A DNA stretch of 64,000 bases, taken from NCBI RefSeq assembly GCF_016597725.1, contig NZ_VCGY01000001.1:62001-126000 (forward strand). The letters run 5' to 3'. Made by a program: the position numbers and the translations under genes. Below, one piece after another: positions 10,041 to 19,250 of the stretch; position 1 is the stretch's first letter, and every line of letters starts with the position of its first letter. This stretch comes from Marinobacter sp. 1-4A. GTDB taxonomy: Bacteria > Pseudomonadota > Gammaproteobacteria > Pseudomonadales > Oleiphilaceae. Below the pieces are notes generated by a model. The model had not been told where the DNA came from. It saw only the letters and a list, made by a program, of their open reading frames with translations, and did no database searches.

Positions 10041-12806
10041 ATGCTGTTAACAACCAAATTCCTCAGGCCCGCCTCTGATTCAAGAGCCGTGCAGCGCGAA
10101 CGGCTAAGTTCGCTGTTGGCACCAGGCCACCCAAAGCGCTTGAACCTTGTATTAGCGCCAGCAGGATTCGGTAAAACAACGCTGGTAAGTCAATGGTGCT
10201 CACGCACCAGTGGGCCAATTGCATGGCTATCTCTGGATGAGCACGACGATGACCCCCAGCGCTTTTGGCAGTATGTTGCAAGCGCATTCGAGCACGCGGG
10301 CCTTACCGGTTTAGAGCCATGCCATAAAAGCCTTTCTGGCAATACCGACGACAGTCTAAGCAGCGCCATAACCGCACTGGTTAATGCGCTGGCAGCCGAT
10401 GGCAGCCCGTGGATTTTGGTACTGGATGACTTCCAGTTTGCTGCCAACGACCGAATTCATCGCCAGTTCGGGTATTTTATTGATTACCTGCCTGCCGGGG
10501 TTACCGTTACTTTGGCCTCCCGCACGGAACCTCCTCTGCCTTTGGCCCGTTGGCGCGTACGCCGATGGCTGCAGGAAATTCACCCGGCATTACTGGCTTT
10601 TTCCGAAGACGAATGCCGCGAGTTTTTTCACAACACAATGGGGCTTAGCATTTCAGAGAAAGATGTACAGGCTATCTGCCGCCGCACAGAGGGTTGGGTT
10701 GCAGCTATGCAGCTTTCGGCGCTTTCCGGAAGTGACAGCGGTTTGGAACAAAACAACCTTGCCACTGACTCAAATAGCCCACAGGCTGCCCTCAGCATCA
10801 ATGAGCGGCACATTAGTGATTATGTTCTCAGCGAGGTGTTGGACAAACAGCCAGAAGATACGGTGGCCTTCCTTCTGGACACTTCGTGCTGCCCACGTTT
10901 GTGCGCCTCTTTGTGTGACACCCTTCGAGATACAAACGACAGTCAGGAAAAGCTGGAGAACCTTCTATCACAACATCTCTTCCTGATTCCTCTGGACAAT
11001 CACAATGAATGGTTTCGGTATCACGATTTGTTTCGTGATGCTTTACTACAGAGAATCCGCCACGCCGACCCGGAACGGGCTCAGGTTCTCTGGCAACGGG
11101 CAGTGGAATGGTTGCTAAACCATGGGCAGGTTCAGGGAGCCATTGCCCAGATTGTGCAGGAGGAAGACTGGCCATGGTTGGCAAAGGTTCTCGCAACCCA
11201 CGGTAACAACCTGATTCACGGAGGCTACCATCTACCGGTTCTAAACTGGCTCGATGCGCTGCCCGCAGAGCAGGTCGAGGAAAGCGCCCAATTGCAGATG
11301 TTGCGTGTATGGGGGCGTTTTTTCGCAAACCGGCTTGATCATCTTGAGCCCTTACTCGCCAATATTGAAGACTTGCTTGACCGCCACGTTGCCGACTCTG
11401 CCCCGGATGCTGAGGGGGCGCTTGGCCTGCAGAGCGAAGTATCTCTTGTGCGCTCCTACCTCGCCCGCTCTCGTAGCGATGATAAAAGCGCAAGTGACCT
11501 AACCAAACAAGTTCTAGCGGACATAGACCACACGCGAATTCCGCTGAAATCGGTAACCTATTACGGCATTGGATTGGACGATTATGGCAAAGGCGACCTA
11601 CCCGGTGCCGAGAACACGCTGAAATCTGCCGTCCATTACGGACAGGTTGAACGCAAACCAAGCACAGTTCTCTCCAGCGGAGGCCTGCTGGCTTGGATAC
11701 AGTACAACCGGGGCGATATGGATCTCGCTCTGGACACGTGCACAGAGGTGCGCAAGTGGGTAGACCAGCATTACTCAGACCCGAGCCAACCAAGGCTTAT
11801 CTCATGCTGGCTTAGCGCCGCACTGACCGAGATTTTCCGGGAGCGCAACCAGCTCAGAGATGCAGCCGCCCATCTCGAACCTTTGCTAGAGCATATCAAC
11901 AAAGGCGCTGAGCCAGGGCAACACATTATTATTCAGCATGTTCGCGGGCACCTCGCCTTCAGCGACGGCCGCTATAAAGACGCCATAGGCTATCTCGAAG
12001 ATGCCGAGCAAGTGGGGCGAAAGCGCAGGGAGCACATTGTCTTTGAGCCGCCCGCCAGTTCTGCCCTGCTAGCCCGATGTTTTCTGGCAGAGGGCCAGCC
12101 CGGCGAGGCTCGGCGAATTCTAGAGTCGGTCGAAAGCCAAACCATTACCAACCCGCTGAACCGAGAACAAAATAGCATCAGCTACGCCCGGCTGCTGGTT
12201 GCCGAGGGCAAGCCAGAACAGGCGCTGGAGATTTTGGAAGCGCTTATATCAGACGCCCAGCGAAACGAGCACAACCGGCACATGGTAGAAGCGCTGCTAG
12301 TGTCCGGCGAAGCTTTGGCGCAGCTATATCGTGATAAAGAGTGTCAGGATCGACTGGCACAAGCTGTTGGCATGGCTGCCGAGGCGGGCTTTTTGAGACT
12401 TTTTGCCGAGGAAAGCCCCCGGCTGCAAGAGCTTTTACTTGCATCCGCCATGGTAAAAACCGGCGGCAGCTGGCATATAAGCCTTACCGACATGCTCTTG
12501 AGCCCGAAAACTGAAAACGCGAGTGACAAAAAAGAGCAAACAGCTGCACCGAACACTCAGCCGGACCATCGCCAAACCGCCGCAGGCGATTCTGTCAAAA
12601 AGCTTGCAGAGCCTCTTAGCCAACGTGAGCTGGAGGTGCTGGAACTCATTAACGCTGGGTATTCGAACAAGGATATTGCGGCCAGTATGGGCGTAGCACC
12701 TGCAACAGTAAAAGCGCACATAAGAAATCTATACGGCAAACTCGGTGTAGGTAGGAGAACAGAAGCGCTTGTCCGGGCTCGGGAACTGGGCATCCTCACG
12801 CAATAA
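10041..12806 (+). CDS. MalT-like large ATP-binding LuxR-family regulator (LAL)
   Basis: The 921-residue protein has LAL-family architecture: a P-loop NTPase at the N-terminus (APAGFGKTTL, residues 39-48), a long helical TPR-like middle (about 350-800) and a LuxR-type helix-turn-helix at the C-terminus (LSQRELEVLELINAGYSNKD onward, residues 859-921). Such proteins are inducer- and ATP-dependent activators like MalT and AlkS. The inducer cannot be told here: no maltose, alkane or other catabolic operon is adjacent. It is monocistronic, with cysB divergent upstream and dinG convergent downstream. Confidence 0.88.
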   Translation: MLLTTKFLRPASDSRAVQRERLSSLLAPGHPKRLNLVLAPAGFGKTTLVSQWCSRTSGPIAWLSLDEHDDDPQRFWQYVASAFEHAGLTGLEPCHKSLSGNTDDSLSSAITALVNALAADGSPWILVLDDFQFAANDRIHRQFGYFIDYLPAGVTVTLASRTEPPLPLARWRVRRWLQEIHPALLAFSEDECREFFHNTMGLSISEKDVQAICRRTEGWVAAMQLSALSGSDSGLEQNNLATDSNSPQAALSINERHISDYVLSEVLDKQPEDTVAFLLDTSCCPRLCASLCDTLRDTNDSQEKLENLLSQHLFLIPLDNHNEWFRYHDLFRDALLQRIRHADPERAQVLWQRAVEWLLNHGQVQGAIAQIVQEEDWPWLAKVLATHGNNLIHGGYHLPVLNWLDALPAEQVEESAQLQMLRVWGRFFANRLDHLEPLLANIEDLLDRHVADSAPDAEGALGLQSEVSLVRSYLARSRSDDKSASDLTKQVLADIDHTRIPLKSVTYYGIGLDDYGKGDLPGAENTLKSAVHYGQVERKPSTVLSSGGLLAWIQYNRGDMDLALDTCTEVRKWVDQHYSDPSQPRLISCWLSAALTEIFRERNQLRDAAAHLEPLLEHINKGAEPGQHIIIQHVRGHLAFSDGRYKDAIGYLEDAEQVGRKRREHIVFEPPASSALLARCFLAEGQPGEARRILESVESQTITNPLNREQNSISYARLLVAEGKPEQALEILEALISDAQRNEHNRHMVEALLVSGEALAQLYRDKECQDRLAQAVGMAAEAGFLRLFAEESPRLQELLLASAMVKTGGSWHISLTDMLLSPKTENASDKKEQTAAPNTQPDHRQTAAGDSVKKLAEPLSQRELEVLELINAGYSNKDIAASMGVAPATVKAHIRNLYGKLGVGRRTEALVRARELGILTQ

Positions 12807-12819
12807 TGTGTAGGAACTT

Positions 12820-12835
12820 TGTGATGCGCATCACA
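12820..12835. promoter_or_regulatory. Perfect CRP/Vfr-type palindrome
   Basis: The 16-bp sequence TGTGATGCGCATCACA is a perfect palindrome and matches the CRP consensus TGTGA-N6-TCACA exactly. It starts 13 bp after the stop of the LuxR-family gene, where no annotated gene begins. Its target could be a transcript starting inside this intergenic region. Confidence 0.6.
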
Positions 12836-12860
12836 CTTTATTCGAAATTATTATTCGGGC

Positions 12861-13043
12861 TACGCCCTTTGGACGATTCGGCTACGCCCCCTACTCCCTT
12901 ATTATTGTTTCAACGGTGAGGCAAGCCCTCACTACTGATTTCTGAAACTTCAGGCCTTCAGACTTCTTATTGCGTTTTATCTCTACGCACGGGTTCTTTC
13001 AGAACCCTTTGTAAAAGCCAGCCCACGGGCTGGCTTCTTTTTT
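12861..13043 (+). ncRNA. Candidate structured small RNA
   Basis: Downstream of the CRP-type palindrome, a TATTAT box (12849-12854) could serve as a -10 element. A run of hairpins follows: GTGAGG/CCTCAC (12916-12932), GGGTTCT-TTC-AGAACCC (12991-13007) and a terminator (13015-13043) ending in a T-run. The stretch also holds two near-copies of TTCGG(G)CTACGCCC (about 12855-12890). It codes for nothing I can see. It may instead be only the 3' untranslated region of the upstream gene, so this call is tentative. Confidence 0.3.
13013..13043. terminator. Terminator between the LuxR-family gene and dinG
   Basis: A 10-bp stem (AAGCCAGCCC with GGGCTGGCTT) is followed on the plus strand by CTTTTTT and on the minus strand by a short TTTT, so it can act in both directions. 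It touches the dinG stop codon. Confidence 0.75.
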
Positions 13044-15240
13044 ACCGCTCAATAATACGCCGGAACGGTGGTAACGAATCCAGCAGCAACTGCCCGTAGC
13101 GTCTTGCGACAATACGACGATCAAGAATGCTCACCCTGCCCGTATCTTCTTCCGTCCGTAGCAGCCTACCCACCGCTTGCACCAACTTGATGGACGCATC
13201 CGGCACGGTAATTTCCATAAAGGGGTTACCACCACGCTGGCTGATCCATTCAGCCAAACCAGCTTCAATGGGGTCGTCTGGAACCGAGAAAGGTAACCGG
13301 GTAATCACCACGTGGTGCAGATACTTGCCGGGCAAATCGATACCCTCTGCAAAGCTGGCCACGCCAAATAAAACGCTGGCCCTGCCTTCATCAATGCGGC
13401 TCCTGTGTTGGCGCAGCACTTCACCCCGGGACATATCGTCCTGGGTAATGATCAGGTCTGGATATTCCGGTGCCAGTGCATCTCGCACTTGGTGCATCTG
13501 TCGGCGCGAGGTAAACAACACGAGTGTGGCGGTTTCACCGGCCCATACATGCGGTAAACGTTTAATCAGCTCGTCGGCAAATCCATCATCGGTAGGCATA
13601 CACGCCATGGACGGTACTTCAACCGTGGCCATTTCTGCGTAGCGGAAGGAACTGGGCACGACCAGCAAACGGCTTGCCTCCGGCAACCCAGCTCTGGCCT
13701 GAAGCCGGTCGAAACGGCCAAGCGCTGTCAGTGTGGCACTGGTAAGCACGGCGCCGTAGGCTCGTGACCACAGCCTTGAATAAAGCAAATTATTAGCCAA
13801 CACTGGCGAACTGTACAAAGTGATATCTTCTGCATGGTCCCAGCGCTGCCGCACGCTCCAACGGGCAGGAGGGGGGCTTTTGTGTGATGGGCTTTGTGGT
13901 TTGGGGTCACTGTTGGCTTGCTCGCTGTCTTCAGCCACCTTCGGGCCGCCAATCTGTTCCGTCCAAGCTGTCCACAGCCGCAACTGATCCTCGGAACGGC
14001 TATGAAAGGCGCCAATGACCGGGTACCAGGCTTCCGCCGTATCCCGGTCAATTTCATGCTGTTTCCGTTCATCAAACGCACCTTGCAACTCGTCGGCTAG
14101 CGCGCCCAAATGGCGCACCAGATTAGCGGTGGCAATACGGCTTTCGGCCGCCAGTTCAGCCAAGGCCTCCGGCAACTCACCTTCTGGGTAACGCCACTGG
14201 GCTGAGCGCCTTTCCTCGTTAAACTCCCACCCGGTATTCTGCTCCGTTTCTTCGTAAACGCGGGCCAACACCAAGTCCACATCGCGAGAGGCCGAGCTGA
14301 TTCGGTCAACCGTTTTAGCGGCTTGAGTTGCGGGCGCAAAATAGGGCTGCATTTTGGCCAGCATCTGGGATAACTGCTTCAGCCATTGCCGGGTAGAGTT
14401 TAGCGGGACAGCTGCCGCGAAGTGATTCAGCGCCTTGTCTGGCAGATGGTGAGCTTCATCAAAGATAAACAACGCGTTTTCGGGCTCTGGCAGGATAGCA
14501 CCACCCCCCAGAGCCAGATCGGCAAGAACAAGGTCGTGGTTTGCCACCACTATATCTACTTCATCCAAGTCCTTTCTGGCATCAAAAAATGCGCAGCTGT
14601 CGAAGTAACTGCAGTGCCGGTTAGTACACTGACGATGATCGGTCGTTACCTGCCGCCAAATCTCGTCGGGTATCTGCTCCGGCCAGTGGTCTCTGTCTCC
14701 GTCCCATTTACGGGAGCCATAACTTGCCAGCATTTCCTCAAAGAATGCCCGGGTGCCGGGCTCTTCTGTACCGGGACTATCCAGAAGAAAAAGCGGCATG
14801 GTATCGCTGTCGCCGTTGCCTTCGTCGTGCAACCGGGATTCCAAACGGGACATGCACAAATACCGGCCACGGCCTTTGGCCAGCGTCCAGCTAAAATCCA
14901 TCTTACTGTGCTTTTTCAAATCCGGAAGGTCTTTCAGAACAATCTGGTCTTGCAGCGCTACAGTGGCAGTTGAAATCACCAAGGTTTTGCCCAGTGCCCG
15001 GGCCACGGGAATCGCCGCAATCAAATAGGCCAGAGTTTTACCGGTACCTGTTCCTGCTTCAACCACGCAAGCCGCTGGAGGCGAGGTACGCTGACCATCG
15101 TTTTCAGTGATCTCGCCCATGTATTTGGCAATTTCGGCAATCATTAAGCGCTGACCGTAGCGGGCACGCACGCCCTTACCTGCGAGTACTTCCCGATAAC
15201 TTTGCTGGATTTGCTGCTTTATGTCCTCGGTTAATGCCAT
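13042..15240 (-). CDS. dinG: ATP-dependent DNA helicase DinG
   Basis: This 732-residue protein is an XPD-like superfamily 2 helicase. Walker A is at residues 61-70 (EAGTGTGKTL) and the DEAH box (IFDEAHHL) near 258. The iron-sulfur cluster cysteines are at about 129 (YLCMSR) and at 203-217 (CTNRHCSYFDSC). Motif VI near the C-terminus reads QAVGRLLRTEED. DinG unwinds DNA with 5'-3' polarity and resolves R-loops and G-quadruplexes. There is no N-terminal exonuclease domain. The ATG overlaps the gspB stop by 1 bp (TGATG). Confidence 0.93.
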   Translation of the reverse strand: MALTEDIKQQIQQSYREVLAGKGVRARYGQRLMIAEIAKYMGEITENDGQRTSPPAACVVEAGTGTGKTLAYLIAAIPVARALGKTLVISTATVALQDQIVLKDLPDLKKHSKMDFSWTLAKGRGRYLCMSRLESRLHDEGNGDSDTMPLFLLDSPGTEEPGTRAFFEEMLASYGSRKWDGDRDHWPEQIPDEIWRQVTTDHRQCTNRHCSYFDSCAFFDARKDLDEVDIVVANHDLVLADLALGGGAILPEPENALFIFDEAHHLPDKALNHFAAAVPLNSTRQWLKQLSQMLAKMQPYFAPATQAAKTVDRISSASRDVDLVLARVYEETEQNTGWEFNEERRSAQWRYPEGELPEALAELAAESRIATANLVRHLGALADELQGAFDERKQHEIDRDTAEAWYPVIGAFHSRSEDQLRLWTAWTEQIGGPKVAEDSEQANSDPKPQSPSHKSPPPARWSVRQRWDHAEDITLYSSPVLANNLLYSRLWSRAYGAVLTSATLTALGRFDRLQARAGLPEASRLLVVPSSFRYAEMATVEVPSMACMPTDDGFADELIKRLPHVWAGETATLVLFTSRRQMHQVRDALAPEYPDLIITQDDMSRGEVLRQHRSRIDEGRASVLFGVASFAEGIDLPGKYLHHVVITRLPFSVPDDPIEAGLAEWISQRGGNPFMEITVPDASIKLVQAVGRLLRTEEDTGRVSILDRRIVARRYGQLLLDSLPPFRRIIER

Positions 15241-15929
15241 CAGCGCGGGCTCACCCAGTCGCGAACAACACCCACGCGGAAGGTTCTACCCTGTTTACTA
15301 AGCACAACGCCATTTTCTGTGACCTCTTCTACCGTAATACCGGAAAAAGATTCACCTTGGCTAAGATAGTGGCCATTGATCATCACCCGGCTGGCGTAGG
15401 GGTCTGTTGAATAGATATGGCTGTTGAACATCAAGTCGGGAATACTCTTCTGAAAGGAAAGGGGTAACTCCACCAAGTGCGGGACTCGCGGCCTGACGCC
15501 GCTCTGGCTGACAGCGGGCATTGAGCGCTCCGGACGCAGCGAGGGCGTAATAATAGTGGGCCGCTCGCGGACAGGCTCTATTACGGGCTCCGCCACCCGC
15601 TCCGGTTGCTGGGCAACATCGGGCTCTTGCACAGGCATGGGATCAGGCTTTGGCTCAGGCTTTGGTTCAGGCTTAGCTGCACGAACAGGACTGGTTGCGT
15701 CACTGGCAGGCACTTGCGTTGCTTCGAGCTCTGGCGTTGTTCGCTCCGGCCAGAACACGACCGCCAATACTCCGGCGTTGACCATTAATGCCAGTGCAAC
15801 CCAAACCACGGGTGAGGTTCGCCGTTTCTTGGGGCGATGTATCAGTTGTACCTGTTGCCCGAGGTCCGGAGCCTTGCCCTGACGGCGCTCTGTTTCCGAT
15901 TTCCTGAGGGCATCAAGAATATAGGACAT
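15240..15929 (-). CDS. gspB: General secretion pathway protein B
   Basis: The 229-residue bitopic protein begins with MSYILDALRKSE, the typical GspB/ExeB start. It has one transmembrane helix (about residues 41-60), a Pro/Glu/Lys-rich periplasmic linker with repeated PEPKPEPK units (about 85-105) and a C-terminal T2SSB-type domain (about 165-229, with the phrase MINGHYLSQGESFSGITVEE). With GspA it helps insert the type II secretin through peptidoglycan. It follows gspA with a 3-bp gap; the rest of the gsp operon is not in the window. Confidence 0.88.
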   Translation of the reverse strand: MSYILDALRKSETERRQGKAPDLGQQVQLIHRPKKRRTSPVVWVALALMVNAGVLAVVFWPERTTPELEATQVPASDATSPVRAAKPEPKPEPKPDPMPVQEPDVAQQPERVAEPVIEPVRERPTIITPSLRPERSMPAVSQSGVRPRVPHLVELPLSFQKSIPDLMFNSHIYSTDPYASRVMINGHYLSQGESFSGITVEEVTENGVVLSKQGRTFRVGVVRDWVSPR

Positions 15930-15932
15930 AGT

Positions 15933-17630
15933 CTATCCCTTGCCTTCGGGCTTTGTGCCCACAAGTCGAGGACCCTCTGCATTAAGATCGTTGTTGATCT
16001 GAATAACCGTCATGGCACCCGAAATGCCGTCAACGGTCAGCCCCCGTAACGACTGGTACCAACGCACCTGTTGTTGGGCAGACATACGCTTGATTCTAGC
16101 GGCGTCGGCGGGCGACTCTCCGTAGGTATCCGCAAGCTCCATCATGCGAACACCAATCCATAGCTCCTCGCCCGCAACATCGTTTTCATCCACCCGGGTA
16201 TTCACGTAATCCGGCAACTGCCATAACACCCGGTACTCCCCGAACCAAAAGGATTCGAGACTGGAAAACGACACGCTAACCAAGCCCTCAGGCAAGGCAA
16301 TTTGAGCAACATCGCCGTCAATATGCCGCAACACTGCGTAGCCTCGATTACCCGCCTCATCTTGCAGCATCAGCATGGCTGGCCTGTTGAGAAATTCCAA
16401 ACTTCGGCGGCTACCCTGTCGCTCTAAACAATCAAGGCCGGAAGCTCGGGCAAACTCACAGGCAATCGGCGATTCCAAAGGGCTGTACGCAAGGCCCCAT
16501 ATATCAAACAACTCGCGGAAGGCGGCTGGCAAGCTCAACGCCTGTTCCGGAAACCGGAAAGGGTTTGGTGCTTTGGCAGGAGGGGTATCATCCGCCACAG
16601 CGGGGAGTTGATCCTCGTCTTTTGTGCCCAACATGTCGTCACGCTGCACGGTTCTAACCAGCTCTACCGGCGCTGCGTCTACCTGCGTTATCACATCCGG
16701 TGCCGACCATTGCTGGTACACCCAAAAGGTAGTGATGATCGCCAACAGAACAGACGCGGCGAGCACAAGGTAGCGGGACAAGTCCGGTTTTAATCCCGTG
16801 CCGGAAGGCTTCGGCCCTAGGTTTTTGTTGCCCGCAACCTCTTTTGCCGCCTGCCGGATGTGGGCGGCGGTTACCTCGTGTTCCCCTTCTGCGTAGGCGC
16901 CGAGCAGAGCACGGTCACTGATTAGGTTGATCAGACGAGGTATACCATTACTCAAACGGTATAGCTTGCGGACAGCGGCAGGCGCAAATACATCACCGCG
17001 CATACCCGCAACCCCAAGCCGATAGCTTAGGTATAGCGGTAGCTCGTCACTGCTGATGGCATCCAGATGGTACCGGGCGGTTACCCGCTGGTTAAGTTGG
17101 CGCAGCTTAGGCAACGCGAGTATTTGCTGCAATTCTGGCTGGCCCAGCAGCACAATTTGAAGAAGCTTCTTTTCTGCGGTCTCAAGATTGGTTAAAAGGC
17201 GAAGCTGCTCAAGCACATCGGCAGACAGGTTCTGGGCTTCGTCGATCATCAAAACCTTATGCCGACCCGCCGCGTGAGCTTTCAGCAGGTTCTGGTTTAT
17301 CAGATCCACCATCTGTTTGATGGTGGCCCCCGACGGATGGGCTATCTCCAATTCATCACAAATGGCGGAGAGCAATTCCCGGGCAGAAAGCCTAGGGTTG
17401 AGAATAAGGGCAATGTCGACATGAGCCGGAGCGTTTTCTATGAAACAACGGCTCACAGTGGTTTTACCGGTGCCAACTTCGCCGGTAATAACAATAAAGC
17501 CGCCCTGCCCCTGAACGCCATACATTAGGTGCGCAAGCGCCTCTTTGTGGCGTTCACTCAAATAAAGATAACGGGGGTCGGGCGCAATCGAGAACGGCGG
17601 TTCTCTGAAGCCGAAGAAGTCGTAATACAT
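15933..17630 (-). CDS. gspA: General secretion pathway ATPase GspA (ExeA-like)
   Basis: The 565-residue protein opens with MYYDFFGFREPPFSIAPDP, the hallmark of ExeA-type AAA ATPases. Walker A (GEVGTGKTTV) is at residues 50-59, Walker B (VLMIDEAQNL) near 127, and one transmembrane helix at about 283-302. The C-terminal periplasmic region ends in a peptidoglycan-binding-like fold (WYQSLRGLTVDGISGAMTVI). The family remodels or binds peptidoglycan so that the type II secretin can assemble. It forms an operon with gspB and dinG. Confidence 0.9.
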   Translation of the reverse strand: MYYDFFGFREPPFSIAPDPRYLYLSERHKEALAHLMYGVQGQGGFIVITGEVGTGKTTVSRCFIENAPAHVDIALILNPRLSARELLSAICDELEIAHPSGATIKQMVDLINQNLLKAHAAGRHKVLMIDEAQNLSADVLEQLRLLTNLETAEKKLLQIVLLGQPELQQILALPKLRQLNQRVTARYHLDAISSDELPLYLSYRLGVAGMRGDVFAPAAVRKLYRLSNGIPRLINLISDRALLGAYAEGEHEVTAAHIRQAAKEVAGNKNLGPKPSGTGLKPDLSRYLVLAASVLLAIITTFWVYQQWSAPDVITQVDAAPVELVRTVQRDDMLGTKDEDQLPAVADDTPPAKAPNPFRFPEQALSLPAAFRELFDIWGLAYSPLESPIACEFARASGLDCLERQGSRRSLEFLNRPAMLMLQDEAGNRGYAVLRHIDGDVAQIALPEGLVSVSFSSLESFWFGEYRVLWQLPDYVNTRVDENDVAGEELWIGVRMMELADTYGESPADAARIKRMSAQQQVRWYQSLRGLTVDGISGAMTVIQINNDLNAEGPRLVGTKPEGKG

Positions 17631-17730
17631 GGGCGTCCAGTCTAATACTCAGGCGCCGGGCTGATCGGCCAATTACCGGGCCAGGCTCTTTAGCAGCGTA
17701 TCATACCGCCCGCCTCGCGGGCCTGTCATC

Positions 17731-19221
17731 TCAGGATGTTCCGGAATCGGCACTGTTTATCAGCCTGAGATCTGCAACACTGCGGCGATTTTGCTGTTTC
17801 AGGCGGCGCACACAGCGTTCTAGGGTTTTGGAGATGCGTGCATGGGAGCGGATCATGGAGATTTTCGGCCAGGTTGCACGTTCACCCGCCAAGGTCATTT
17901 CACGCACGTATTCCGGCTTAGGGTCGGCTAGCATTCGGCTGTAGTCTCTAAAGCCATAGGTAGGCGCAATGGTTACGTCGCCCGAATACCGCTGCGCCAT
18001 GATGGTATACATGTGACCAGAGATTTGCCGAAGCAGTTCCGGGCGGGCACGTTTGCGAAGGTAATCGAATACTCCCCGCCCATGAAACTGTATCTCGGAT
18101 TTCAGAAGGTGCATGGGCAGATTGGCCAAGGACAGCTTCTCATCCTTACCCCGGTCGTTCAGAAAAGGAACAACGTGGGGGTTGGTTTGGCTGACGATGG
18201 TGAAGTTCACATCATAAAGATGCATCAAGCGCTCAATGGGCAGGTCGCTGACAACGGAACCATCCACAAATTTGAGTCTGGGCATATACGGCAAAGCCTG
18301 CCCTTGAAGATCTTTTTTCATCAAGGTAACCGGCGGGAAAATACCGGGCACCGCTGCGCTGGCCAGAGCTGCACTCCAAACCATCAAATAGGGCGAAGTA
18401 TAACCGGATAACAGCCGTGCTTTTTGATGCGCCTGCACGGGTGAGACACTCATATTGATCGAGCGCCCTGTGCGTTGGTAGGCCTCTTCGAACGTGTATT
18501 CGCCAATATTGGTTCTAAGGCATGAGCGCAGCTGTTCCTGATCCATCAAACCTTCACCGCGCATGGCACTGAGCAAGCCGCGCCATTTCCAAGCGCTCAG
18601 GTTATGGTTTTCAGGCACCAACATCTCGGGAATTTCAGCATCTGTGTGTACGCCCAACATACCCGCAACAATGGCGCCCACGCTTGAACCCGTAACAACC
18701 TGAGGCAGCAGTCCTCGTTCCCAGAGGGCTTTGATAACCCCAAAATGAAACATTCCCAAGCTGGCACCGCCACTCAACAAGAGTGTTGGCCGGCCATAAC
18801 TGGTGAGGGTGTCGCGGAAAAACTGTAGCTTATCAGCCACTGGAAAATCAGGGATCGGCTGATCACACAGGAAGTCCAGAGCTTCACAGGCCTGAGCAAT
18901 GTATTCCTCAATCAGATGCTTGGTGCCAACCCGCGAACGGGTATAAAGGGCGGGATTCCCCATGTTGCCAAGATCGTGATGAAGGCCTTCGCGCAGTGCC
19001 CGCTTAAGACGCTCGAAATCGTTCTGCTGGCGATACTGCTTAATGCTGCTGAGACGGTCATACAGCAACTCGTAGTGGTAATGCTCGGAGGCAAAATCTT
19101 CTTTCCATTCAGCGTTGCCTTCAAGAAAGTCCAGCTCCAAAGCCGCGGCCTTCCAAACCTCGTAATTCGGTGCCTCGGCCAGCATTTTGCGGAATTTATG
19201 GATCTTTGGATCTTTAAGCAC
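17731..19221 (-). CDS. Patatin-like phospholipase with DUF3336 domain
   Basis: The N-terminal 140 residues correspond to DUF3336. The patatin hydrolase domain follows: oxyanion motif GGASLG (about residues 149-154), nucleophile elbow GSSVG (about 176-180) and the catalytic Asp in VDGS (near 316). This gives a Ser-Asp dyad lipid acyl hydrolase, probably acting on membrane phospholipid or stored lipid. The start is a GTG with an AAGGGAG ribosome binding site 7 nt upstream. It follows mlaA by 29 bp on the same strand, consistent with a lipid-homeostasis operon. Confidence 0.9.
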   Translation of the reverse strand: MLKDPKIHKFRKMLAEAPNYEVWKAAALELDFLEGNAEWKEDFASEHYHYELLYDRLSSIKQYRQQNDFERLKRALREGLHHDLGNMGNPALYTRSRVGTKHLIEEYIAQACEALDFLCDQPIPDFPVADKLQFFRDTLTSYGRPTLLLSGGASLGMFHFGVIKALWERGLLPQVVTGSSVGAIVAGMLGVHTDAEIPEMLVPENHNLSAWKWRGLLSAMRGEGLMDQEQLRSCLRTNIGEYTFEEAYQRTGRSINMSVSPVQAHQKARLLSGYTSPYLMVWSAALASAAVPGIFPPVTLMKKDLQGQALPYMPRLKFVDGSVVSDLPIERLMHLYDVNFTIVSQTNPHVVPFLNDRGKDEKLSLANLPMHLLKSEIQFHGRGVFDYLRKRARPELLRQISGHMYTIMAQRYSGDVTIAPTYGFRDYSRMLADPKPEYVREMTLAGERATWPKISMIRSHARISKTLERCVRRLKQQNRRSVADLRLINSADSGTS

Positions 19222-19250
19222 CGCGTGTCTCCCTTGGATGGCGATAAGAC

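Noticed and set aside
10828..11793. 321-codon minus-strand ORF inside the LuxR-family gene
   Set aside because: It is antisense to a well-supported 921-residue regulator, rich in Arg/Pro/Cys, and has no ribosome binding site or motif.
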